DNA from: Brachybacterium sp. P6-10-X1
Lineage (GTDB): Bacteria > Actinomycetota > Actinomycetes > Actinomycetales > Dermabacteraceae
NCBI RefSeq assembly: GCF_001969445.1
Contig: NZ_CP017297.1
Coordinates: 2,418,001-2,482,000, forward strand
Reading direction: 5' to 3'
Length of the DNA stretch: 64,000 nt
Shown piece after piece: positions 29,867 to 38,134 of the stretch. The notes beneath the pieces were generated by a model that did not search any database, was not told the origin of the DNA, and saw only the letters and a program-made list of their open reading frames with translations. The number at the start of each line of letters is the position of its first letter. The first letter of the stretch is position 1. The translations under genes were made by a program, and so were the position numbers.

Positions 29867-31582
29867 TCAGCGTTTGCGCAGGCCGGTGACCGAGTCGGGG
29901 ATCTCGTGGCGCCCCGGGAGGTCCTCGCTGCGATATTCGCCCCGGGGCCCGTCCCCGCCGCCGGTCAGCGCCGACCCGTCGCCGCCGAAGTCGGGGAGCC
30001 TGCCCTGGGCGAGGTCGGCCGCGCGCACCACGGTGTCCCGCGCCCCGGGCTCGTCGTCGTCGACCCAGAGCTGCTCCCCCGCGGCGTCGAGATCGAAGAT
30101 CTCCCACGTGTGGTCGCCGCCCTCGGCCTGCAGACGCTGACGCAGCGCGGCCCGCACGGCCGGATCCTTCGCCCGCTGCGCGCGGGTGCCGATGTCCGGC
30201 GCGACCAGCGCGTACGGAGTCCTGCGACGCATGTACGTCCCGGCCGGGCCGTAGAGCACGTCCCGCAGCCCGCTCTTCATCGCCGCGGAGGCACCCGCTC
30301 CCAGCAACGGCGTCAGCACCAGGGCACCGGCGACGATCCCCGCCCAGGCGACAGGGGTGGCCGCCCCCAGCAGCGCCAGCAGCACCGCGGTCGCGGTGAG
30401 TCCGAGCAGAGCCAGGCCGGCGCTGAACCAGCCGGTCAGTGAGACCACTCGCGCCTCCCACGGGTTCACTCGGGCACGGTGGGCCCAGGAGGCGTAGGTG
30501 CGCTGGTCGATGACGAGCCTGCGCTGATTCTGCGCAGCCAGGATCGCCAGGCCGGGAGCGAGGGAGACGCCGAACGCGACCAGGACGGCCATCGGTGCGC
30601 CGAGCGCGACCAGCTGCCACTGCAACGGCGCGCTGACCTGCGTGAGGTCGCTCTGGGTGATGCCGCTGAACGTGGTCACGAGATCGGTGATGCCGAAGAC
30701 GAGCCACCCGAGCCCGGCCGCGGCCGGAGCCACCCAGGTCAGGCTCGCGCGGGCGATGTGGGCCAGGGCGAGCAGCGCCCCGCGGGGCGTCAGGGCGGCG
30801 GAGGCGGCAGAGGTGCCGGGGCTCGGCGGCAGATGCCGACGGTCCTGGGCGAGGGCACGCTGCGCGGCGGCGGAGCGCTCGTCGAGGTCCCGGCCCAGGC
30901 GGCCGGCCAGCTCCACCGCCTCGGCCGTGTCGAGGTCGAGCACCCTCGGGGCGCTGACCGTGCGCCGCACGAGCACCCAGCCCAGCAGGATCGCGCCGAG
31001 ACCGAGGGACAGCGCCATCAGCGGTCCCGCGCCCAGTCCGTTCCAGGGCTGCGGGAGCCCGAGCGCGACGCTCAGTGGCAGCGCCGCGACCACCAGGACC
31101 GGCGGGATCATCAGGACCGCCGTGAGGCGGGTGGCGATCTCTCGCTGGAAGCCGGCCTCGCTGAGGTATCGGCGGGGATCCATGCCGGCGATCGCACTGG
31201 GCGCGAGCGGGACCAGGGCGAGACTGAGCGCGGTCGCGGCCACCGGGAGCAGCCCGAACGCGGTCCACAGCCCGCTGCTGCTGAAGCCGAGGGAGGACAT
31301 GGCCGAGCGCAGGATCATCGGGTCCCCGAGCGCGGCCAGCCCCGAGAGGAACCAGAAGGTCGGCGAGGCGCCGGTGACGTACAGGATCAGCAGCACGTAC
31401 CACAGACCCAGGAGCACCAGGCCCGGGGCCCAGAAGATCCGCAGCAGGCGACCGGTCAGGGCGCGCTTGGACTCCGCGATGATCTCGGAGGGAGGGACCA
31501 GGTGGGTCTCCTCCCGGGGCAGCTCACGCGGCGGCGGCAGGTCTGTCAGCGGGGGCAGCGGATGCGAGGGCGGGGAGGGCAT
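29867..31582 (-). CDS. Multi-span membrane protein of unknown function
   Basis: A 571-residue protein I do not recognise. A Pro-rich cytoplasmic start is followed by about ten hydrophobic segments, in two groups separated by a polar stretch around residues 215-265. The C-terminal 130 residues are soluble and charged, with an acidic WVDDDEPGARDT segment, ending in a Gly/Asp-rich tail. It lies 19 bp after recR on the same strand and may be cotranscribed with it. It is large for a hypothetical membrane protein and has no transporter signature that I can see. Confidence 0.7.
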   Translation of the reverse strand: MPSPPSHPLPPLTDLPPPRELPREETHLVPPSEIIAESKRALTGRLLRIFWAPGLVLLGLWYVLLILYVTGASPTFWFLSGLAALGDPMILRSAMSSLGFSSSGLWTAFGLLPVAATALSLALVPLAPSAIAGMDPRRYLSEAGFQREIATRLTAVLMIPPVLVVAALPLSVALGLPQPWNGLGAGPLMALSLGLGAILLGWVLVRRTVSAPRVLDLDTAEAVELAGRLGRDLDERSAAAQRALAQDRRHLPPSPGTSAASAALTPRGALLALAHIARASLTWVAPAAAGLGWLVFGITDLVTTFSGITQSDLTQVSAPLQWQLVALGAPMAVLVAFGVSLAPGLAILAAQNQRRLVIDQRTYASWAHRARVNPWEARVVSLTGWFSAGLALLGLTATAVLLALLGAATPVAWAGIVAGALVLTPLLGAGASAAMKSGLRDVLYGPAGTYMRRRTPYALVAPDIGTRAQRAKDPAVRAALRQRLQAEGGDHTWEIFDLDAAGEQLWVDDDEPGARDTVVRAADLAQGRLPDFGGDGSALTGGGDGPRGEYRSEDLPGRHEIPDSVTGLRKR

Positions 31583-31601
31583 CGGGGCTCAGGATCGACT
31601 C

Positions 31602-32195
31602 TCAGACGGTGCGACGACCCAGGAAGGCTCGCCCGAGCGTCATCTCGTCGGCGTAGTCGAGGTCGCCGCCGACGGGGAGACCGGAAGCGAGGCGTGTCAC
31701 GGTCAGTTCGAGCGGGCCCAGGAGCCGCGAGAGGTAGGCGGCGGTGGCCTCCCCCTCGATATTGGGGTCCAGCGCCAGGATGACCTCGGTGGTCTCGCCG
31801 GAGCCGAGGCGGCTCATCAGCTGGGTGATGCGCAGGTCGTTCGGGCCGACGCCGCCGATCGGGTCGATCGCCCCGCCGAGCACGTGATAGCGGCCCTTGA
31901 ACTCGCGGATCTTCTCGATCGCGACGATGTCCTTGGACTCCTCGACCACACAGATCACCTCGTCGCTGCGCCGGGTGTCGGTGCAGATGCGGCATTTCTC
32001 GTCGGCCGAGACGTTGCCGCACACCTCGCAGAAGCGCACCGTGTCCTTGACGGTGACCAGCACGTCGGCGAGCCGGCGCACGGAGGACTCGTCGGCGTCC
32101 AGCAGATGGAACGCGATCCGCTGCGCCGACTTGGGGCCGATGCCCGGCAGCTTGCCGAGCTCGTCGATGAGGTCCTGGACGATGCCTTCGTACAC
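31602..32195 (-). CDS. recR: Recombination mediator RecR
   Basis: A 197-residue protein of the RecFOR pathway that helps load RecA at single-strand gaps. In order: helix-hairpin-helix [14 protein letters not shown] (13-26), the four-Cys zinc finger C56, C59, C68, C71, and a Toprim domain from about 79 ([14 protein letters not shown]). GTG 32195 matches the usual N-terminus ([13 protein letters not shown]). There is no clear ribosome-binding site but TACAGT lies 13 bases upstream, consistent with a leaderless transcript. It is usually next to dnaX and ybaB; here dnaX is 6 kb away and ybaB is not in the window. Confidence 0.97.
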   Translation of the reverse strand: MYEGIVQDLIDELGKLPGIGPKSAQRIAFHLLDADESSVRRLADVLVTVKDTVRFCEVCGNVSADEKCRICTDTRRSDEVICVVEESKDIVAIEKIREFKGRYHVLGGAIDPIGGVGPNDLRITQLMSRLGSGETTEVILALDPNIEGEATAAYLSRLLGPLELTVTRLASGLPVGGDLDYADEMTLGRAFLGRRTV

Positions 32196-32377
32196 GGGGA
32201 CAACTGTAGTTCCCGCGTCCGACGGGGGATGCCGGATCCGGCGTGCCTCCGCGCACGTCACCGCGGCGCGTCTTCGCCCTGAACGAGGCGCGTCTCCGTC
32301 CTGAATAATATGTCCATCGTCATGACGAACCCGGTTACCCTGGGGGAACCACAGCCCGACCTTCGACGAGGAGCACC

Positions 32378-33730
32378 ATGGTCCAGCTGCCTCCCACCCT
32401 GCTCGACGCCGTGCACGAGCGGGTGCTCAGCGGCATCGGCGACGCCCCGGAGCGCGCGGAGGTCGCCCGCCGCGTGGTCTCCTACCTGCGCAACACCGCA
32501 GAGACCACCGTCAGCACCGAGCAGGACGGGTCCACCTTCGTGATCACCGGGGACATCCCCGCCATGTGGCTGCGGGACTCCGCCGCCCAGCTGACCCCGC
32601 TGCTGCGCCTGGTGGTCGCCGAGGTGGGGAGCGAGGAGGACCGCGCGGTGCTGGTGGAGCTGCTGGCCGGTCTGCTGCGCCGGCACTGGCACTACCTGGT
32701 GATCGATCCGTACGCCAATGCGTTCAACCGCGCCCCGGATGCCTCCCACTGGGACAGCGACGACACGGACCTCGACAACCCCTGGGCGTGGGAGCGCAAG
32801 TTCGAGCTGGATTCGCTCGCCTACGGTCCGGACCTGGCGTGGCGGCTCTGGCGAGCGACCGGGGACACCTCCTGGGCCGACGAGCAGTTCCTGCCCGCGG
32901 CCCGCGCGATCCTCGCCACGGTCGTCACCGAACAGCATCACGAGGAGCGCTCGGGCTACTTCTTCCGCCGCACGGACTGCCCGGCCCAGGACACCTTGGC
33001 CCGGGACGGGAAGGGCTCGCTGACCGCGCCGAACGGCCTGGTCTGGGCCGGCTTCCGCCCCAGTGACGACGCCTGCGAGCTGGGGTACAACATCCCCGGC
33101 AACCACTTCTTGGCCCTGGCGCTGGACCGCCTCGGCGACCTGCTCGAGCACGTGGCGGGGGCGGGGGACGCCTCCGCCGAGGCCCACCAGCTCGCCGCCG
33201 AGGCACGCCGGCTCGCCGCCGAGATCCGCACGGCCCTCGAACGGCACGGGCTGGTCGACGGGCCGGACGGCGAGCGGATCTGGGCGTACGAGGTGGACGG
33301 GATGGGCGGGCACGTCTTCCTCGACGACGCCAACGTGCCGAGCCTGCTGGGCCTGCCGTACCTGGAGTGCGTCGCGGCCGACGATCCGACCTATCTCGCC
33401 ACGCGCGCCGCGGTGCTCTCCCCGCACAACCCGTACTACTACGCGGGCTCGCAGCTGGCGGGGGTCGGCTCCCCGCACACGCCGACGGGCCACGTGTGGC
33501 CGATCGCGAAGAACATCGAGGGGCTCACCAGCAGTGACACGGCGGAGAAGCGGGCGATCCTCGAGCAGCTGATCCGCACCGACGGCGGCACCGGGATGAT
33601 GCACGAGGGCATCCATGTCGACGACCCGTCGGTCTTCACCCGCGCGTGGTTCTCCTGGTCCAACTCGATGTTCTGCGAGCTGGCCCTGGACCTGGCCGGG
33701 GTGCATCGGGAGGCCGCCGCGCGGGTCTGA
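32378..33730 (+). CDS. GH125 exo-alpha-1,6-mannosidase
   Basis: A 450-residue metal-independent glycosidase (formerly DUF1237) that removes non-reducing alpha-1,6-linked mannose. [14 protein letters not shown] (58-71) is the family's leading signature; the C-terminal part has [10 protein letters not shown] with Glu at about 410 and [12 protein letters not shown]. There is no signal peptide, so it probably acts in the cytoplasm on imported manno-oligosaccharides. CGAGGAG precedes the ATG. It is a single gene; the 3' end is the first unit of a 21-bp repeat. Confidence 0.93.
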   Translation: MVQLPPTLLDAVHERVLSGIGDAPERAEVARRVVSYLRNTAETTVSTEQDGSTFVITGDIPAMWLRDSAAQLTPLLRLVVAEVGSEEDRAVLVELLAGLLRRHWHYLVIDPYANAFNRAPDASHWDSDDTDLDNPWAWERKFELDSLAYGPDLAWRLWRATGDTSWADEQFLPAARAILATVVTEQHHEERSGYFFRRTDCPAQDTLARDGKGSLTAPNGLVWAGFRPSDDACELGYNIPGNHFLALALDRLGDLLEHVAGAGDASAEAHQLAAEARRLAAEIRTALERHGLVDGPDGERIWAYEVDGMGGHVFLDDANVPSLLGLPYLECVAADDPTYLATRAAVLSPHNPYYYAGSQLAGVGSPHTPTGHVWPIAKNIEGLTSSDTAEKRAILEQLIRTDGGTGMMHEGIHVDDPSVFTRAWFSWSNSMFCELALDLAGVHREAAARV

Positions 33731-33797
33731 GCGACCGCCGCGCGGGTTCGGGTGACCGTCGCGAGGCTCCGGGTGACCGCCGCGGCGGTCCGCGGCG
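33714..33797 (+). repeat. 21-bp minisatellite starting in the GH125 last codons
   Basis: Four units start at 33714, 33735, 33756 and 33777, each beginning CCGCCGCG or CCGTCGCG; unit 1 contains the last codons and stop of the GH125 gene. Units 2 and 3 end GGGTGA. The remaining 250 bp up to the ferredoxin gene show nothing recognisable except GAGAGGA before its start. Confidence 0.85.
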
Positions 33798-34045
33798 CCG
33801 CGGCGATCCGACGTCCTCAGCACGACGGCGTGGTCGTCGGCGATCAACGGCCGGGCGACGTCCGGGCTCGGTCCTGATCGACGCTCCCAGCGCCCAGCCG
33901 CTACGGTGCAGGGAGGAGCCCGGAGCGCGCCGCCCGTCGGCCCGTCACGGCGTACGCCGTCGTCGGCATCGGGCGCGCAGGCCCGCCCGATCCCGCAGGA
34001 CCCTGGACCACTGACGAGGGCCCGCCACAGCCCGAGAGGACGCCC

Positions 34046-34369
34046 ATGAGCAGCATCGAGATCACCGTGATCGACCGTGACGGCACCCGCACCGAGGGTG
34101 TGCCGTGGGAGGACGACGAGTCGCTGATGGAATGCCTCGTCGCGAACAGCTACCCGATCCTCGCCACCTGCGGCGGCAACGCGTCCTGCTCCACCTGCCA
34201 CTCCTTCCTCGACCGAGTCACCTTCGAGAAGGCGGGCGAGATCCAGGAGGACGAGGAGGACGTGCTGGACACGATCGAGGACGAGCGGGAACCCACGTCG
34301 CGACTGACCTGTCAGGTGGAGTGGGACGAGGACCTCGCCGGCGCCGAGGTCACCATCGGGCCGATGTAG
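34046..34369 (+). CDS. 2Fe-2S ferredoxin, adrenodoxin/plant type
   Basis: A 107-residue electron carrier. Cluster ligands are Cys 42, 48, 51 and 89 (C-x5-C-x2-C-x37-C), the spacing of adrenodoxin-like ferredoxins. The sequence is very acidic (EDEEDVLDTIEDE at 68-80), as expected for a surface that docks a basic reductase or P450. GAGAGGA precedes the ATG. No P450 or reductase is adjacent, so its partner is unknown. Confidence 0.93.
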   Translation: MSSIEITVIDRDGTRTEGVPWEDDESLMECLVANSYPILATCGGNASCSTCHSFLDRVTFEKAGEIQEDEEDVLDTIEDEREPTSRLTCQVEWDEDLAGAEVTIGPM

Positions 34370-34477
34370 GCTCACGGCCCGAGAGCCTGCAGGTCGGGCT
34401 CAGGTCGAACAGGTATCGTCGGGCCGGGCCGTCGCACCGTGCACGGCCCTTTCGCGACTCCGAACAGGATGAGCACG

Positions 34478-35008
34478 ATGACCTCGATGCCCCCTCCCTA
34501 CGATGCCGCGGAACCGGTCACCGCCTGCCGCGTGACCGAGGCCCCCGAGGTCCCCACCGCGGTGGTGACCCGGCGCGACTTCCCGATGTACGAGATGTCG
34601 ACCCTGATGGACGGCACCTTCTCGCACCTCGTCTCCGCGCTGGAGGAGGTGGGCATCCACCCGATCGGTCCGGCGTTCGCCCTCCACCACCGCGCGCCGG
34701 TCTCGACGGCGGACGTCGAGGTCGGCTTCCCCGTGGACGCGCCGCTGACCGGACCGATCACCCTGCCCAGCGGCTACGACGTGACCGCGTCGGTGCTGCC
34801 GGCCGGCCGGGTGGCCTGGACCAGTCATGTCGGCGGCTACGGCGGGCTGGCGGAGAGCTGGGGAGCGTTCACCGAGGACGTCGGGGAGTCCGAGGAGCAG
34901 ATGACCTACCCGTTCTGGGAGTTCTACGTGACCCCGCCGTCCCCGGACGTGAACCCGACGTCGCTGCGCACCGACCTGTTCAGCCTGCTGGAGCCGCGCC
35001 GGGACTGA
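34478..35008 (+). CDS. GyrI-like effector-binding domain protein
   Basis: A 176-residue single-domain protein resembling the GyrI/SHS2 effector-binding fold of AraC- and MerR-type regulators such as Rob, SoxS-related proteins and BmrR, without a DNA-binding part. Recognisable blocks are the first strands with PEVPTAVV and the C-terminal half VGFPVDAP...VTASVLPAGRVAWTSHVGGYGGLAE followed by EFYVTPP. ATG 34478 is preferred (CAGGA about 9 bases upstream); starts at 34469 and GTG 34439 are in frame. Stand-alone GyrI-like proteins bind or hydrolyse small molecules; the ligand is unknown. Confidence 0.8.
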   Translation: MTSMPPPYDAAEPVTACRVTEAPEVPTAVVTRRDFPMYEMSTLMDGTFSHLVSALEEVGIHPIGPAFALHHRAPVSTADVEVGFPVDAPLTGPITLPSGYDVTASVLPAGRVAWTSHVGGYGGLAESWGAFTEDVGESEEQMTYPFWEFYVTPPSPDVNPTSLRTDLFSLLEPRRD

Positions 35009-35030
35009 TCGCGTCGGGGCGCGGACGGTC

Positions 35031-35651
35031 TCAGGGCCGTTCGACTCCCGGGAATCCCGTCCACTGCAGCTCGCGCGGCAGATGGGACATGTCGTTGACC
35101 AGGACGATCGTCGGGGCACGCCCCTCGCGATGCTCGATCAGGGTCAGCGCGGCGTTGGCGCAGTTCAACCCGAGCCAGCGCGCCGGCGGCGCCTCGAGGG
35201 CGTCGCAGATCAACCAGGCGATCTGGAACGCGTGCGTGATGAGCACCTCGTGGGTGTCGCGGTCGCCGGCCTCCGCTTCGCGCCGGGCGAGGGATCGCGC
35301 GCCGAAGCGCTCGCTCAGTCGGCGGGCGAGGTCGTGGTCGACGGCGGCCTCCGCGTCGTCGTAGCCGTCGAAGAACGGGGCCCAGGCCGCGGGGAGCTCG
35401 CCGGCGGGCGGGACGTAGGGGACGTGATCGATGAGCTCCTCGGCCTCGTCGACGAGGACGCTCACGGGCAGCTCCTGGGCGAGCACCCGGGCACAGTCGA
35501 CCGCCCGGGGCAGCGGCGAGTGCCACACGACGTCGATGGGCAGGTGCGCGAGGCGGCGCCCCAGCAGGGCGGCCTGCGATCTGCCGATGTCGGTGAGCTG
35601 CCCGAAGGCGTCGGCGTCACCGTGGCGGGCGAGGTAGAGATACCGGGTCAT
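35031..35651 (-). CDS. Histidine phosphatase (phosphoglycerate mutase-like)
   Basis: A 206-residue branch-1 histidine phosphatase. The phospho-accepting motif is ARHGD (residues 8-12, His 10) with a later THAFQ that supplies the second active-site His. Substrates of the family range from phosphosugars to phosphoproteins, so none can be assigned. ATG 35651 overlaps the stop of the PEP-synthase-like gene (ATGA) and has GGAAGGA upstream, so the two are coupled, which suggests that phosphorylation and dephosphorylation may act on one substrate. Confidence 0.9.
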   Translation of the reverse strand: MTRYLYLARHGDADAFGQLTDIGRSQAALLGRRLAHLPIDVVWHSPLPRAVDCARVLAQELPVSVLVDEAEELIDHVPYVPPAGELPAAWAPFFDGYDDAEAAVDHDLARRLSERFGARSLARREAEAGDRDTHEVLITHAFQIAWLICDALEAPPARWLGLNCANAALTLIEHREGRAPTIVLVNDMSHLPRELQWTGFPGVERP

Positions 35652-37006
35652 CGTGCCGGTCCTTCCGGGCCGAGGGCGAGGGTCCCGGTGGCGCCGTCGA
35701 GGGTGATCGGTTGGCCCTCGCGGAGCATCGAGACGGCGCCGGTGACCCCGAGGACGGCGGGGATGCGCTGCTCCCGCGCGATGATGGCGGCGTGCGACAG
35801 CGCCCCGCCGATCTCGGTCACGATACCGGCGACCAGGCGCAGCAGCGGCGTCCAGGACGGGTCGGTCCAGGGACAGATGAGCACGTCTCCGGCGCGCACC
35901 CGGGAGAAGTCCTCCGGGCCCCGCACGATCCGCGCCGGTCCCGTCACGCGCCCGGCGCTGCCCGGAGTGCCGTGCAGTGCGTGCTCGTCGGGCCGTCCGT
36001 GCTCCCGGGGCAGTCCGCGCGTGCCCGGCAGTCCGCGCGTGGCGAGCGTTCCGCGCGCGCCGGGCGGCGACGGGTCCGCGGCCGCTCGAGGCAGCTCCGC
36101 GGTGATCGGACGGGCCTGGAGGATCTGGACGCTGCCGCCCGACCGGGCCCATTCGATGTCCTGGGGGCCTCCGAGGAGGACGGAGATCTGCTGACCGAGC
36201 CGGGCGAGCTCGACGGCTTCCTCCGGGGCCAGGCACGGCGCCGTCCGCCGGGCGGCGGGCACCTCGCGGGCGACGGTCCGCGCCCCGGAACGGTCGATGC
36301 GGCGGTGCTTGTCGGCGATCCGGGCGCTCACGGCCTCGTCGGCCGCGACCTCGTACACATCAGGGGTGACCTCCCCGCCGACGACGGCGGCTCCCAGCCC
36401 CCAGGACGCCTCGATCCGCGTGGCGTCGTCCGGGTGGGCCGGGGTGAACAGGACCCCGGCGACCTCGGCATCGACCAGCGGTTGGATGATCACGGCCATC
36501 GACGGGGAGTCGCTCGGCGGGAGATCGATCGAGGGGGGACCTGCGTCCGCGGCGGGTCCGACCGGGGCCGACGGGTCGAGGGTCCGCGCGGAGGTCAGCG
36601 AGGCCCAGCAGCGGCGGGTCGCGACGGCGATCGCGTCCGCCCCGCGCACGCCGAGAACGGTCTCGTACCGACCGGCGGCGGACGAGGCCGCCGAGTCCTC
36701 CCCGCTCGCGGAGGAGCGCACGGCGACCGGGCCCTCGGCGAGCGCGCCCAGGCCTTCGGCGAGCATCGTGGGCAGGTCCGTCCAGGACCGGCCATCCGAC
36801 GGCCAGGTCGTGCCCGGCGGGTCGCTCGTCTGCCGCTCCGCGCCCGGTCGCACGCCGCCGGGGCGCTCCCCGCGCCCGCGCCGCTGCACCGCGAAGGGGA
36901 CGACATACCCGTCGGGCACCGGCAGGCCCGCCCGCAACAGGGCACCGAGGGTCGCTGCCTTCGCCCCGCAGCTGCCCGGATGCGCCTCGCGCAGAGGAAC
37001 CAGCAT
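35648..37006 (-). CDS. Short PEP-synthase-like protein (PEP/pyruvate-binding plus phosphohistidine domains)
   Basis: A 452-residue protein with two parts of PEP synthase/pyruvate phosphate dikinase. The N-terminal ATP-grasp domain has GAKAATLGALLRAGLPVPDGYV and VAVRSSASGEDS; the swivelling domain has the phosphorylatable His 405 in GGALSHAAI. The C-terminal PEP/pyruvate barrel of the full enzymes is absent, and so is the roughly 400-residue middle rifampin-binding domain of rifampin phosphotransferases. It should move phosphate from ATP to a separate acceptor. A linker near 320-350 has RGLPGTRGLP-type repeats. Start by GAGG 7 bases before ATG 37006; two GTG codons just upstream are possible. 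Confidence 0.82.
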   Translation of the reverse strand: MLVPLREAHPGSCGAKAATLGALLRAGLPVPDGYVVPFAVQRRGRGERPGGVRPGAERQTSDPPGTTWPSDGRSWTDLPTMLAEGLGALAEGPVAVRSSASGEDSAASSAAGRYETVLGVRGADAIAVATRRCWASLTSARTLDPSAPVGPAADAGPPSIDLPPSDSPSMAVIIQPLVDAEVAGVLFTPAHPDDATRIEASWGLGAAVVGGEVTPDVYEVAADEAVSARIADKHRRIDRSGARTVAREVPAARRTAPCLAPEEAVELARLGQQISVLLGGPQDIEWARSGGSVQILQARPITAELPRAAADPSPPGARGTLATRGLPGTRGLPREHGRPDEHALHGTPGSAGRVTGPARIVRGPEDFSRVRAGDVLICPWTDPSWTPLLRLVAGIVTEIGGALSHAAIIAREQRIPAVLGVTGAVSMLREGQPITLDGATGTLALGPEGPAR

Positions 37007-37061
37007 CACCACACCTCAACCTATTATTGACAAGCTTTTGTTGAGTATGGAGGATCGCCCC
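37007..37061. promoter_or_regulatory. AT-rich divergent promoter region with CTCAAC/GTTGAG arms
   Basis: Only 55 bp separate the divergent starts. CTCAAC at 37015-37020 and GTTGAG at 37040-37045 form an inverted repeat around TATTATTGACAAGCTTTTG, by far the most AT-rich stretch nearby. TTGACA and TATTAT could serve as promoter elements. It is a plausible shared operator for one of the two proteins encoded to the right. Confidence 0.45.
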
Positions 37062-37484
37062 ATGCCCCGCAAGAACGACGACGCCTCCCGCGAGGATGAT
37101 CCGCCCAGCGCTCGGCTCCCACCGCGCGGAGAACACGCCCAGGCGCGCCGAGAGCAGGAGGCGCGCGAACACCTGCTGCGACTCGGGAGCGAGGGCCTGC
37201 CCGCTCCCCCGTGGCGACCCGATCGCGGGGCGGCCTCGGCGGTGGATCTCGCCCACCTCGCGCTATGGAGGTCCGGGGAGGCCGCTCCGGAGGATCTGCT
37301 CAGCGCCCTTGCGCTGATGCCGTCGGCCCGCGCGGAGGTGGAGGGCCTGGAGTCCGGTCTGCTGTTCACCGCACGCGCCGCCGGTCTCACCTGGGCCCAG
37401 ATCGCCGCTTCCATGGGGTTCAACTCGCCGCAGGCGTGCCAGCAGCACTTCACGCGCCTGGCCGCCCGTCGGGACGCCGAGTGA
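37062..37484 (+). CDS. Small protein with C-terminal helix-turn-helix-like segment
   Basis: A 140-residue protein not assigned to a named family. The first 60 residues are charged and Arg/Glu/Pro-rich; residues 95-135 (LLFTARAAGLTWAQIAASMGFNSPQACQQHFTRLAAR) look like a helix-turn-helix of the sigma-region-4/LuxR kind. GGAGG precedes ATG 37062. It overlaps the next gene (TGATG) and is divergent from the PEP-synthase-like gene, so it is a candidate regulator of that locus. Confidence 0.7.
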   Translation: MPRKNDDASREDDPPSARLPPRGEHAQARREQEAREHLLRLGSEGLPAPPWRPDRGAASAVDLAHLALWRSGEAAPEDLLSALALMPSARAEVEGLESGLLFTARAAGLTWAQIAASMGFNSPQACQQHFTRLAARRDAE

Positions 37485-38116
37485 TGAGCGCCGCTTCACC
37501 CTTCGAGCTGCTGGTGCTGCACGGCGTGCGCCTGCGCGGCTTCGCGGACACGCTCGAGGTCGCGGATCGCTTCGGTCTGGACCCGTTCGGGACGGCGGAT
37601 CTCCTCACCGGCTACGAGCAGCAGGGCACGGTCAGCTTCGCGCGGTTCGCCGACCTCGGAGGATGGTCGCTGACGGCGGCGGGACGCGCGGAGAACGAGC
37701 GGATGCTCGCCGCCGAGCTCGAGGCCGCCGACGGCCGGCAGGAGGTTCAGGAGGTACACCGCGCGTTCCTGCCCTGGAACGCGCGCCTGGTCGAGGCGTG
37801 CACCGCGTGGCAGCTGCGGCCGACCGACGGGAGCCCGGTCGCGGAGAACGACCATTCCGACGCGAGATGGGATGCGCGGATCCTGGACGAGCTGACCCGG
37901 ATCGAGCACGCTCTGGGCCCGATCGCGGCCCGATTGGGCGACCTTCTCGAGCGCTTCGAGGGGTACGACACGAGATTCTCGACGGCCCTGGGACGCGCGC
38001 GGGATGGCCGGCCCGCCTGGGTCGATGGCAGCGCGGTGGAATCCTGCCACCAGGTGTGGTTCGAGCTGCACGAAGACCTGGTGGCGACGCTCGGCATCGA
38101 CCGTTCTGCCGGCTGA
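37484..38116 (+). CDS. Unrecognised protein, possible winged-helix regulator partner
   Basis: A 210-residue soluble protein. Residues 8-60 (FELLVLHGVRLRGFADTLEVADRFGLDPFGTADLLTGYEQQGTV) read like a winged-helix domain in which a region of target sensing is followed by a short wing, and a GWSLTAAGRAE segment resembles the end of such domains. The rest is helical, Ala/Leu/Glu-rich, with no catalytic motif. It is translationally coupled to the preceding small protein. Its convergent neighbour is dnaX, 18 bp away. Confidence 0.65.
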   Translation: MSAASPFELLVLHGVRLRGFADTLEVADRFGLDPFGTADLLTGYEQQGTVSFARFADLGGWSLTAAGRAENERMLAAELEAADGRQEVQEVHRAFLPWNARLVEACTAWQLRPTDGSPVAENDHSDARWDARILDELTRIEHALGPIAARLGDLLERFEGYDTRFSTALGRARDGRPAWVDGSAVESCHQVWFELHEDLVATLGIDRSAG

Positions 38117-38134
38117 GCCCGGTCACCGTGCGGT

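Noticed and set aside
35648-37006. Rifampin phosphotransferase
   Set aside because: It shares the ATP-binding and His domains, but at 452 residues it lacks the rifampin-binding middle domain of the roughly 860-residue enzymes, and I see no rifamycin-associated promoter element.
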